In this document: positions 43,201 to 64,000 of the stretch, piece by piece
How positions within the stretch are numbered: the stretch's first letter is position 1
How the letters are laid out: each line of letters opens with the position of its first letter
Assembly (NCBI GenBank): GCA_028753945.1
Contig: JAPNXP010000007.1
Coordinates: forward strand, 186,001 to 250,000
Direction: 5' to 3'
Source: Hexactinellida sp. DTS-2022
Taxonomy: Eukaryota; Porifera; Hexactinellida
DNA length: 64,000 bases
The notes under the pieces: generated by a model
Told to the model about the DNA's origin: nothing
Database searches by the model: none
Seen by the model: the letters and a program-made list of their open reading frames with translations, nothing else
Made by a program: the position numbers and the translations under genes

Positions 43201-44428
43201 TATTATACTCAGTGGGTAAAGGGACCGGAATTTTATTTAGTTTGAAAAAGGAAAGTTTGCAAAGAATTATTAATTGACGATGGAAAATATTCCTGTAAAT
43301 TACCTACAATATATAATCGTATTTGATATTATGCCTTATAGTAAGTATGTGTAAACAAAATATTGCAACTAAGTTTTGATAAATCATTAGGGATTATTAA
43401 ATTGGACAAAAGTTTTATAATAAAAGTAACAACCATATACTAAGTTGAATACAACAAACACATAAACAACAAATAAAGAAACAAACATCAAACAAACAAA
43501 CAAACGAACAAACAAACAAACAACCTTAGCTCGTTTATAGTGTCTTTTAAATTATCAGTTTCGGTTTCCAAATTATGAATATCTACAAAACAAACAAAAT
43601 AAATAAACAACAATAAACAATGAAATAAATATAAACAAAACCTCTTTTTTCCTCGTTATGGATCGCTAGCAGATTCTGATTATTCTGCTCAATTAAAAGT
43701 TGAATTTTAATCTAGAAAAAGTACCAAAATAATCACAATTAATATAATTAAAGGTGTCAAAATATGAATCTATACTTTGAGTGGGTCCAACTGTTCCACT
43801 TGGTTTTCAAGGTGTGAAATATAGGTGTCATATTCCTGTTTTATTGACGACAGAAGAGGCTTAAAGGAATGGAATTCGCCAATCAAATGCTCGAACACTT
43901 CGCGATGAGCCTAAAATTAATTACAATAATTGTTTTTTGATTGGCTTAGGAATTTATAATTGTTACTAAAATCAACAACTGTTAATTCGAACACTCAAGG
44001 GAAAATAAATTTGGTCAAATTATCGAATTTTCGAACGGATATTGTATGGGAGGGGCTTCCAAGGGAAAAATAAATTTGTTAGAATTAACGGTTTTCGACT
44101 GTATAAATAACCTGTAATTGATTGGTTTAGGATTTTACAATTGTTACTATAAATAACCTGTAATCGAGCGGGATTTGGAGAAACTTCATTTCTACCCAAA
44201 AGTTTCAGTTCCCGTTCTAGATATTCCTCTAGCATGCCTACCAACCGAGGCTTCGATAGGAATGTGGAAGAGACCGGATTGCATTGCAATGTACCAGGAG
44301 CGTTGCGAGGCGGAGATTTATGCAAGTTCTAAAAATAGAACAATTAAAAATGTGATTTTTTAGAATAGGTTTTAAAATACAACCTTTTGATTGCCCTCTG
44401 TTTTTGCTTCAGATTGTAATGTCGCCAT
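34235..44428 (-). CDS. TSNAXIP1: Translin-associated factor X-interacting protein 1
   Basis: Fourteen exons join in phase: 44428-44384, 44328-44158, 43910-43776, 43711-43642, 43582-43525, 41891-41753, 39753-39649, 38913-38681, 37404-37263, 36672-36535 (or to 36562), 36105-35956, 35045-34821, 34604-34501, 34436-34235. About 638 residues; the human protein is about 658. The TSNAXIP1 N-terminal domain is clear: MLEEYLERELKLLG, RLQ/AHREVFEHLIGEFHSFKPLL and EYDTYISHLENQVEQLDPLK. A coiled coil follows, then DYGDVVPRKEFDDL, TPRPQWNRCARFF and IPKFLRYEGEVKN. The C-terminal part with GLITEQELVECL looks EF-hand-like. The protein binds TRAX/translin and is expressed mostly in ciliated and germ cells in animals. 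The donor of exon 10 is ambiguous. A bZIP gene lies in the sixth intron on the other strand. Confidence 0.88.
35054..35353. mobile_element. Family B' element, long form
   Basis: GTTAGTAGGAACACCAGGGG ... ACGAGAGTCTACTGTA, with the extra internal segment TAATGCTTGTGGTTAATTAAG and ACTTTGGCTGTGCACATTAG. In an intron of TSNAXIP1. Confidence 0.7.
36193..36368. mobile_element. Family A MITE
   Basis: CAGTTGACTCCTGTTAAAACC ... ACGAGAGATGACTG, TA-flanked. The core is CCAAGAGCACTAAATGGATT. Confidence 0.8.
36699..37232. mobile_element. Family B MITE with internally amplified unit
   Basis: The normal ends CAGTAGAACCTCGTTAGTAGG and GAGGTTCCACTG enclose five to six tandem copies of a ~70-bp unit (TTGAAAAGGCTTTGAAGGGG ... 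GTGTTCGTATTAACCGGAAT). The element reaches about 534 bp, against about 155 bp normally. Confidence 0.85.
37491..37673. mobile_element. Family F MITE
   Basis: CAATCAGGTCTGCTTATTGTG ... AATAAAATAACCTGACTATA, with the core CAAGCCCTATGGTCCCAATT. Confidence 0.75.
38415..38608. mobile_element. Family F MITE, opposite orientation
   Basis: CAATCAGGTTCTCTTATTATG ... TAAAACAGACTACTGTA, with the core CTCAACTTAATACAAACCG and GACCATAGGGCTTGTTCATA. Confidence 0.75.
38971..39155. mobile_element. Family C MITE, full length
   Basis: CAGTAGACTCCGCTTAATAGA ... AAGAGGAGTCGACTGTA, with the internal AAAATGTTTTAAGCCAAAATC. Confidence 0.85.
39217..39505. mobile_element. Two family D MITEs
   Basis: 39217-39358 (CAGTAGATGCCGGTTATAAG ... 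CCGGCATCCACTG) and 39394-39505 with a degraded right end. Both contain the core TTGCCATATACCC or TTTCCATATACCC. Confidence 0.8.
39766..39955. mobile_element. Family B MITE
   Basis: CAGTGGAACCTCGTTAATAGG ... GCGAGGTTCTACTG. In the TSNAXIP1 intron that also holds the bZIP gene. Confidence 0.8.
40079..40250. mobile_element. Family A MITE
   Basis: CAGTGAACTCTCGTATAACG ... GAGAGTTCACTG, with AATAATTAATGCATTTAGTGC. Confidence 0.85.
40335..40497. mobile_element. Family B MITE, right end degraded
   Basis: CAGTAAAACCTCGTTAGTAGG, core TTGAAAAGGCGTTGAAGGG. The right terminus cannot be placed exactly. Confidence 0.65.
40823..41308 (+). CDS. bZIP transcription factor nested in a TSNAXIP1 intron
   Basis: A single open frame of 161 residues with no intron. 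The first ATG is used, and the second follows immediately. A basic region at about 79-95 (RKRFNNRNAAGAFRKRE) keeps the Asn and Arg of the bZIP signature (N-x2-A-A-x2-F-R). The zipper has L/I every seventh residue (GLQDEKQQLKSEKQRLQEEI). Phe at the position usually Ser or Cys recalls Yap/Pap1-type factors. The N-terminal part has several Cys (CICEDKVC) and no known domain; the C-terminus is acidic. It would bind DNA as a dimer in the nucleus. The subfamily is uncertain. It is transcribed opposite to the host gene. Confidence 0.78.
   Translation: MMSKFNSLRTCNNKITLLGPILTAKCLQNHSASYHLSHPIEKCICEDKVCSVDFTKVLRPIKNAGNINRNEKTLILDIRKRFNNRNAAGAFRKRENDTDKITESEITGLQDEKQQLKSEKQRLQEEINWYKPFSYLQTQNEFNDSDSDINITSPISENTFI
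41434..41544. mobile_element. Family F MITE, left half
   Basis: ACAGTCAGGTCTGCTTATTG through ACTTACATAGGGTTTGTATT, then it is cut. GGTTGTCGATTGTAG follows, the remnant of another element. Confidence 0.65.
42014..42423. mobile_element. hAT-like element with nested insertions
   Basis: Ends CAGAGGTTCCCAACCTGGGG and CGGTTGAAAAGGTTGGGAATC...CTG are imperfect inverted repeats of the hAT (Charlie-like) type. Inside, about 42160-42235 is the inverted family B' segment (CACAAGCATTAGAAATGC), followed by CAGAGGCGTAGCACTTGGGG, the start of a third element. Confidence 0.7.
42427..42602. mobile_element. Family B MITE abutting the hAT element
   Basis: TTAGAACCTCGTTAGTACAA ... ACGAGGTTCTACTC, with AATACGAATTCAGGATAAAG. 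Confidence 0.75.
42826..42930. mobile_element. Family C MITE, left half
   Basis: ACAGTCGACTCCGCTTAATAG followed by diverged sequence. The right end is missing. Confidence 0.6.
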
Positions 44429-44483
44429 AATTAATGCTAACTATTATATATTTTATAGGAATTAATAATAATAATGAGCTTCC

Positions 44484-44632
44484 TTATATGTAGACGGTCT
44501 ATAAAAGCCCATACAATAAGCAAAAAATTTGTAGACCGTCTATAAATTCTGTAGACCAAAAGCCCTGCCGTATATGGGTAATACTAATGTATTTGTAAAA
44601 AAACCTAGTCTAGAAATAGACGGTCTACATAT
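44484..44632. mobile_element. MITE with TATGTAGACGGTCTAT ends
   Basis: TATATGTAGACGGTCTATAA ... TATAGACGGTCTACATATA inverted ends, about 150 bp. It lies about 55 bp upstream of the TSNAXIP1 start codon. Single ends recur at 24718, 29289, 32758 and 36152. Confidence 0.75.
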
Positions 44633-44833
44633 AATTTATTTCAATAATAATAATAGGTATAATCAAGGAGCGTTGTATTTATTTAATTTTCTCAAAATAT
44701 ATTTTAATATATTATAAAACAAACACACATATACACACAGGGGTTTGTATTACCAGTTAAAACATTAGCTTTACAATCTGTAGGGCAACAAAATATATAT
44801 ATAATTCCTTAGTTTCAGTTCCAATTGTTAGAT

Positions 44834-57899
<13,066 letters not shown>

Positions 57900-58317
57900 A
57901 ACTAATGCTATAAATGTACAGGGAACTCTCGTTATAACGTACACGGTTAATTAATACGAATTTCCGGATAAGACGAACAAACAGTTCCACAAAATCAGGT
58001 CCCTACAATTGCTATTCAATGGGTATTACTCCGGGTAATACGAAGAAATTTTACCTTCCGTTGGAGTTCGTATTAACGAGGTTCTACTGTAGATAGTTAG
58101 TTCGTATTGGAACTGTTAGTCGTCGTTGTAGTTGGGAAAAAAATTGAAAATTTGGTAAATCGTATTTTATGTTATATTGGATATTTTATCAAACCACTTG
58201 TTTTATAATCAAATTTACAACTAAGCAATTCAATGCATTTTATCGAGTTAGTCACGAGTATCGATTGTATGAATTTTTTGTTTACAAACTGTTCGTTACA
58301 GACTTTATCTTACTTAT

Positions 58318-58640
58318 TAGGGGCAGTTCAAACCTTACTTCCAAGGGCAGGGGATTAACCAATGTGACAGACCCATACTTTTGTATCACAAAATGGTCAC
58401 AAAATGTGTGACATAAGGGGTATCTAATTTTCGGGAATTTTTCGTAATTTACACAACGTTTGAAAGGTCCACTAGGTGTAATTCAAATGCTACGTATCCC
58501 AAAATTCCAAGAAAATTTCCTCACTCCCTAAGTCACACTTTTTCACCTGTTCTAATACAAAATGGATGGTCTGTCACACATTAGTTGACCCCCTCCCCCT
58601 TGGAAGCGTTACGTAGCGTTTGAACGTCCCCCTTATAAGT
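58318..58640. mobile_element. Family K MITE with GGGG...TTCAAACG ends
   Basis: AGGGGCAGTTCAAACCTTAC ... TTACGTAGCGTTTGAACGTC, with inverted ACCAATGTGACAGACC / GGTCTGTCACACATTAG. Flanks read TTA on both sides. Confidence 0.7.
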
Positions 58641-59629
58641 CATATTGTAAAATATGAAACAACGAACGGAATGAACAGCTTTTGAATAATTCATACAATC
58701 GAAATATGGGACTAAAATGCATTGAATTGCCGAACTTTAAAATTCAGAATACAAGAAATATAAGAAGTATAAGAAATATAAGAAAGTGATCGATGTCACA
58801 AAGGAGCGTACTCTCATTCCCGTTTTCCAAAATTGGGAGCAGGGTTCTTATAATGCTCCTTGAATGAAATACGTGTAAACTTATTGGGTCCATTCAATCG
58901 TTACGGAATGGAAAATTCTCGAAAATTAGACCCCCTTATGTCAGGCTTTTTACCATTTTGTAATACAAAATTAAAGGGATTTAGAATTGTATAAATAGTG
59001 TGTTGTCCCTTATTCTGTAAAATACAAATCCCATAAACTGACAAGTAAAACGCAAACAAATCCAAATTCACGGGTTTTATACATGGAAACTACAAAATAT
59101 TTGTGTATATTCCTGAACTTTTTTGCTAACTTAGAACAAATTACTTTTTGGCCATTCTTTGTTTTGTGATTATGCAAACATTTCATAATTTAATGAAAAC
59201 AGAGATAGTAAAATATACAAACTGAAATTTCCAAGAAATTTGGTTGTTATAATGCTTATCTAGTTTTATAAGATACTTTATGAAACCAAGTTATAAATAG
59301 ATACTGGAACTATAATTATATGCTTACAATATACTGAATGTCCTAATGTGATAATTATTATAAAAATATAAATTGGACACTCAAGAAAAATAATAGTTGA
59401 CTCCGCTTAATAGAGTCACCTCGGGACCAGGTTACTTTGACCCCATTAATTTGATTTTATATAAGGCTTTGGCTAATTCATGTTAGGAGTTTTGGGCAAT
59501 ATTATAAGGTAATAGAGTCGACTCCGCTTAATAGAGCCACCGGTTAATAGATTTCTCCGCTTAATGGGGTCAAAGTAACCTGGTCCCGAGGTGACTCTAT
59601 TATACGGAGTCGACTGTTTATTGGGTTCA

Positions 59630-60000
59630 GGGTTTCATCCAGGCGCGTAATTTTGAAAGGAAACTTTTCTAGGCCCGCAAAATTCGAAAGGTGCTCCCAT
59701 AGAGGCATAGACGTAATACAAATAGAGAATTTTAGGCGCTTGTGAGCGAGCTCAAACTTAATCTAGGCACATAGATAATTTTCCTGGATGATTGCCTGAT
59801 TGGGACTCGTTGGGACAGGTAAAATATGTCGGATTAATTGAGTTTGAGCTCGCTCACACGCGCCTAAATACTTAATTTGTATACACAATTACGTCTATGG
59901 GAGCATCCCTCAATTTTCGCGCGTCTGGAAACTTTCCTTTCAAAATAACGCGCCTGGATGCGCTTTGCGTCGCCTGGGTGAAACTTTGAAATTTTGAACT
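59630..60000. repeat. Family I inverted repeat, nearly complete
   Basis: GGGTTTCATCCAGGCGCGTAA ... ACGCGCCTGGATGCG on inverted arms, with GAGCGAGCTCAAACTTAATC and its inverse inside. This is the best copy of the GCGCGCC repeat. Confidence 0.7.
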
Positions 60001-60065
60001 ATTAGCTAATTAGCCCTTATCTATACAACTATCCCATATCTATACAAATTAGCTCTAGTATAATT

Positions 60066-60341
60066 ATGGCCGACAAATACACAATGGAAGATTTAGAGAG
60101 ATTAGAAATCCCTCTCTATAACAGAGATAATTGTGTCCACTATTTCGTCCCTTATCTTGAGTGTCGTAAAAAGACATATTTACTGCCCTGGTACTGTAAG
60201 GAGGAATACGAAGCCTTGAACCATTGCCAATTGTTGGATCATTATGATAGAGTCAGACAGAAACGGAAATTGGATAAGGAAAAGAACAAAGCATTGCGAG
60301 ATGCAGCTATTGCATTAGCGCAGTCGAAACAGAACAATTGA
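60066..60341 (+). CDS. NDUFB7: NADH dehydrogenase 1 beta subcomplex subunit 7 (complex I B18)
   Basis: A single open frame of 91 residues. Twin CX9C motifs (C23-C33 and C44-C54), YFVPYLECRKK, CKEEYEALNHC and a long basic helix (RQKRKLDKEKNKALRDA) match complex I subunit B18. That subunit is imported into the intermembrane space by the MIA40 disulfide pathway and sits on the membrane arm. Human NDUFB7 has 137 residues, with a longer, N-myristoylated start; here the N-terminus is short (MADKYTMEDLERL). No intron. Start context GTATAATTATGG. Confidence 0.9.
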   Translation: MADKYTMEDLERLEIPLYNRDNCVHYFVPYLECRKKTYLLPWYCKEEYEALNHCQLLDHYDRVRQKRKLDKEKNKALRDAAIALAQSKQNN

Positions 60342-60935
60342 TTCATAATCCTATTGTCTTATATCTAATCTATAATGCGTACTATGTTATGTTAGTTCTT
60401 ATTAGCTAATGCATATAGGGTAATACAGTAGATGTCGGATATAAGCACACCGGTTATAAGAACACTATGTTGGAAAACGGTTGCCATATACCCTGTATAA
60501 TTATGCCGGTTATAAAAACATCAAGTGCATTTCCCGACGATGTGCTTACATCCACTGTAGTAGGTAGAATTGGCGCTTGAATTTGGGCGCCAAAAAAGGC
60601 GATTTTTTTATATTATCAAATTCTCAGTGAAACATGAGGGATTCCGAAATTTATGTGATTATATCATTTATATAATCACATGACACCTTCTAAAGTTATT
60701 AACAACAACGTATGCAGATTGTATTTACTGTTACAACCAGTTTATATACAGTAGAACCTCGTTAGTAGGAACACCAGGGGACCGTCAAAATGTGTACTCC
60801 TTATCCGGAATTCGTATTATGTAACCAATATTGAAGGGGACTGAATCTGAAATAGTGTTCGTACTAACGAAGTTCTACTGTATATTATTGTTATTATTAT
60901 TATTATTATTTATCACAAACTAGCTTATTATATCA
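60342..60935. mobile_element. Intergenic with family D and family B MITEs
   Basis: 60424-60559 family D (CAGTAGATGTCGGATATAAG ... TTACATCCACTG); 60749-60880 family B (CAGTAGAACCTCGTTAGTAGG ... ACGAAGTTCTACTG); then (ATT)n up to 60910. Nothing coding. Confidence 0.75.
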
Positions 60936-60939
60936 ACAA

Positions 60940-63900
60940 ATGGGTTTGAGAGAATCCAAACCAACTCTAGCATTTGATGATGCAATAAAGAGAAGTGAGT
61001 TATACAGTAGAACCTGTCTAATCCGACACCCGTTGGGATAGGGAAAATGTCGGTTGCCAAATAGTAGGATTATGCAGGTTCTAATGCATATTCCGACGCT
61101 CATTGGGATAAGGAAAAGTGTCGGTTCTGCTGAATTCTGGATTATAGAGGGTCGGATTATGCAGGTTCTACTGTACACCAAATTATCCCATCCCTATAAA
61201 TAGTAAATACCCAGTATATATACAGTCGACTCCGTTAATAGTCACCTCGGGACCAGGTTGTTTTGACCCGATTAAGCGGAGAAATCTATTAACCGAAAAT
61301 ATTTTTAGCCAAAATGTAATTCAGTCCTATAAATCCTGTGAGATTTTACCCCCATTAAGCGGAGAAATCTAATAACCGGTGGCTCTATTAAGCGGAGTAG
61401 ACTGTATACCCAGTAGGACATAATATGGAATTAATTTGACACAATATGACATTACGAGTGGCACCATAAATTCTCCTATAGGGAGCTAAAATATAGGGTC
61501 AGAAATCGATACCCTGGAAAGTTATGTTACAGGGTAATTTTAGAATTTTTAGATTCAATATTAACCCATAATTCGTATTCATTATATTTTTTTAAAAATT
61601 TGCAATTATCCACAACAAATTTCTAAACAATATTAAATACTTTTCAGATGAGACACATTTTGGTGGCACCCTAAGGTTCCAATTTAATAATTCCCCCCAA
61701 CGAGTAAACAATGTGTCCATATTTTAACACCAAGGAATTATCCAGGAGCGCGAGACGCTCCTTTTGTTGGAGTTTGATTTTTGGAAAATTTCAAATTAGG
61801 AGCGCGAAAATTTGGAATCCTTTCCTATACCGTAACATTAATTTGTGATTTAGGCGTATGATAATTGGATCAGACCAGGATTAGGAGCGTATTTACAAAT
61901 GGCTGTATAATACACTGTTTAATAAGAGAATACTTATCCACCGATCATAGGCGATTGTATTTATATAATCTCGCTACTTTCTACCGATGATGTTTTTTAT
62001 GTTATAACACCTCTCTACTCTTTAGTACAATCGGATGACTACGATAGAATCAAGACTACCTTCAAGAGATACGCGGGTCACAAAGAGACTATTTCTCAAA
62101 TGACTTTTGTTAGAGATATATTCGCAGAAGTTCCTCCCAGAATATCTGAGGTACACTAGCGTTGCTAGGGTAGATAGCCAATAGAATGTTAGCTTTGTAG
62201 TCGTATGTTATTCTGTTTGTTATATTTATGTTGTTAGTTATTTCGGGGTTTGTTTCAATTGTTTGTTTATGTATTGTTGTTTACTTGTTTATTTATCTTT
62301 GTACTGTTGTTACTTGTTTGTTTACTTGTTTGTTGTTTACTTGTTTAGTTAATTGTGTTGATGTTTACTTCCTTGTTTACCTGTTTGTTTATTTGTGTTG
62401 TTGTTTACTTGTTTGTTTACTTGCTTGTTTACTTGTTTGTTTACTTGTTTGTTTACTTAGGAGCTATATTTGACGTTTGGCGGACATCCTACGAAAGGAA
62501 TTTCTTTCAAAGATCTGTTCTGTGGTTTAGTTCTCCTTTGCAGAGGATCAAACGATGAAAAGATTAAATGTTAGTTCCATAATATACTATACAGTCGACT
62601 CCGCTTAATAGAGTCACCTCGGGACCAGGTTGCTTTGACCCAATTAAGCGGAGAAATCTATTAACCGGTGGCTCTATTAAGCGGAGTTGACTGTATTTAT
62701 GTTTAGGGCATTTCAATCGTTACGTAACTCAAAATTCCTGGCAATTTCCTCCCTATGTCACACTTTTTGACCATTTTATTATCTAAAAAGTATGGTCTGT
62801 CACACATTGGTTAATTTACCCATTTTGAAGCATACGTAACGTTTTAACTGCCCTTATAACCATATTTATAAACTGCCAAAAGTGGTAGGAAAGGAACATC
62901 TATAGGTACAAACAAGGAATTATCCAGGAGAGACGCTCCTATTTGGAGTATGATATTTTGAATTTTTGAGCGCGTTAATTTGTAATCTTCTCCTATACCG
63001 TAACATTAATTTGTGATTTAGGCGTATTAAAATTGTATCATACTAGGATTAGGAGCGTATTTACAAATGGCTGTATAATACACTGTGTACATAACTGTGT
63101 TATGATTGTGTCTGTTTATAGTTCTGTTCGCTATAATATCCGGAGGACATAATGTGGTGTCTATTGAGGATATCAGTCGATTGTGGAATTTCTCTTATTC
63201 GTCTCCGCTGGCTGAGAATATCAAACAAGACTTTGTAAGTTTAATTATTTAATTAATTAAATATCTATATATCTATCTAGCTATCTATCTATCAAAGTAA
63301 TAACTAACTCTTACATATACATTAGTATTACCCAGTTAAATTACGGTGAACAAAATACAGTAGAACCTCGTTAGTAGGAACACCAGGGGACCGTCTAAAT
63401 GTGTTCGCCTTATCCGGAATTCGTATTTACCAATATCATTTGTATTTAAAAGGCTTTGAAGGGGACTGAAATAGTGTTCGTTATAACCGTGTTCGTACTA
63501 ACGAGTTTCTACTGTATATAACTAGCTTACTTACTACAGTCGACTCCGCTTAATAGAGCCACCTCGGGACCAGGTAGTTTTGACCCGATTAAGCGGATAA
63601 ACCGATTAACCGGTGTTCCTATTAAGCGGAGTTGACTGTATCTAACTAACTAGCTAACTAACAAACTAACTAACTAACTAACTATCTAGCTAACTAACTA
63701 ATATCTTACCTGTATATCTCTATATAGAAGGTACCCCTGAACCTATCTGACTTCAGAGTGTGGCTATTGGACTACAGAAGCATAACAGACTTCACTAAGT
63801 GGCTCCTTATGGAGAATATGAACTCTATTCAGCTCTCCGACGATATTTATGTTCCCACTTTCCATGAGACCCTAGCTGACTATTGTAAACGTAAGTTATA

Positions 63901-64000
63901 CTAAGTTATAGTTATACAGTAGCCTATACGTACAATGTAAGTTATATGTTATGTTATACTAGCCTATGTATATACCTACAGTAGAACCTCGTTAGTACGA
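60940..64000 (+). CDS. USP32: Ubiquitin-specific protease 32, EF-hand N-terminus (3' partial)
   Basis: Five exons in phase are visible: 60940-60994, 62026-62150, 62461-62569, 63122-63234 and 63728-63890, with a GTAAGT donor at the end. The gene continues past the window. The encoded 188 residues follow human USP32 in order: MGLRESKPTL (MGAKESRIG), RIKTTFKRYAG (RLKDAFKRTCG), FVRDIFAEVPPRISELYLTF, SFKDLFCGLVLLCRGSNDEK, then FRVWLLDYRSITDFTKWLL and PTFHETLADY. This is the EF-hand-like region before the DUSP and catalytic USP parts, which must lie further on. The Gly after Met suggests N-myristoylation, as proposed for USP32. USP32 removes ubiquitin from endosomal and Golgi targets. Confidence 0.88.
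61008..61173. mobile_element. MITE with CAGTAGAACCTGTCTAATCC ends
   Basis: CAGTAGAACCTGTCTAATCCG ... GGATTATGCAGGTTCTACTG, TA-flanked, with two internal TGTCGGTT units. Only one copy is in the window. USP32 intron 1. Confidence 0.8.
61223..61404. mobile_element. Family C MITE, full length
   Basis: CAGTCGACTCCGTTAATAGTC ... AAGCGGAGTAGACTG, TA-flanked. The best complete example of the long form. Confidence 0.85.
61731..61918. mobile_element. Family H MITE
   Basis: CCAAGGAATTATCCAGGAGCG ... GGCTGTATAATACACTG. USP32 intron 1. Confidence 0.85.
62592..63087. mobile_element. Family C, K and H MITEs in one intron
   Basis: 62592-62693 family C short form (CAGTCGACTCCGCTTAATAG ... GCGGAGTTGACTG), 62703-62860 family K, 62912-63087 family H. 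Together they make up nearly the whole USP32 intron. Confidence 0.8.
63358..63638. mobile_element. Family B then family C MITE
   Basis: 63358-63514 CAGTAGAACCTCGTTAGTAGG ... ACGAGTTTCTACTG; 63537-63638 CAGTCGACTCCGCTTAATAG ... GCGGAGTTGACTG. Both TA-flanked. Confidence 0.85.
63979..64000. mobile_element. Family B MITE cut by the window edge
   Basis: CAGTAGAACCTCGTTAGTACG is the canonical left end. Confidence 0.75.

Larger units (their letters stand above)
57900..60065. other. Divergent promoter region between the Tec-like kinase and NDUFB7, MITE-rich
   Basis: 57918-58090 family A/B hybrid end (GAGGTTCTACTG). 58318-58640 family K element (GGGGCAGTTCAAACC ... GCGTTTGAACGTCCCCC). 58870-59015 family K remnant. 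59395-59460 and 59514-59618 family C pieces. 59630-60000 family I repeat. No gene recognised. Confidence 0.65.

Noticed and set aside
62228-62473. Cys/Leu/Val-rich open frame before a USP32 exon
   Set aside because: It is a translation of GTTTACTT repeats that form the pyrimidine-rich end of the intron; the true exon begins at 62461 in another frame.

Overview
This is an AT-rich stretch of a eukaryotic nuclear genome. Genes have short GT-AG introns and lie close together on both strands. Almost all the space between exons holds small inverted-repeat transposons. The gene content is animal or close to it: a Tec-family tyrosine kinase with PH, BTK zinc, SH3, SH2 and kinase parts, a TACC coiled-coil protein, TSNAXIP1, LRR/EGF surface proteins, EME1, NXT1, NDUFB7, dynein light chain LC8 and the start of USP32. 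Compact genes with short introns and this domain repertoire would suit an early-branching animal such as a sponge, but the sequence alone cannot settle the species.

Layout. 344-4110 (+): a DEP plus DUF547 protein, 5' end outside the window. 5140-6756 (-): intronless EME1, the MUS81 partner. 7016-10327 (-): a low-complexity protein with a LARP1-like KKWVPL motif but no La domain. 10661-12920 (-): a FYVE-finger protein. 15540-16820 (-): first two exons of an unrecognised gene. 17871-18263 (+): NXT1/p15. 18573-19286: a 0.7 kb foldback palindrome. 20195-20464 (-): an LC8 dynein light chain. 22160-32760: three tandem copies of a 2-4.4 kb block. Each block carries a dead LC8 copy on the minus strand, head to head with an intronless, secreted, probably GPI-anchored LRR-EGF gene on the plus strand; the first two blocks also keep a broken RING-finger fragment. 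33312-33581 (-): a canonical LC8 gene closing the array. 34235-44428 (-): TSNAXIP1 in 14 exons, with an intronless bZIP gene (40823-41308, +) inside one intron. 44834-57899 (-): a Tec-family kinase in 19 exons, with the whole five-exon TACC gene (48016-51863, +) inside the intron that splits its kinase hinge. 60066-60341 (+): NDUFB7. 60940 to the edge (+): the EF-hand N-terminus of USP32.

Mobile DNA. At least a dozen MITE families recur. Most start CAGT..., end ...ACTG and are flanked by TA, as in Tc1/mariner-pogo (Tigger-like) elements. Two hAT-like elements are also present, one with a clean 8-bp target duplication. I saw no transposase gene, so everything here looks non-autonomous. No retroviral or Polinton-type element was recognised.

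The most interesting region is the LRR-EGF array. The three genes are nearly identical in signal peptide, C-terminal tail and flanking DNA. Their differences cluster at the exposed positions of LRR beta-strands, and they differ in LRR and EGF number. That pattern is expected of recognition receptors under diversifying selection.

Exon boundaries were read by hand from splice signals, reading-frame phase and family resemblance. Repeat boundaries are good to a few bases for the intact copies and approximate for the others.
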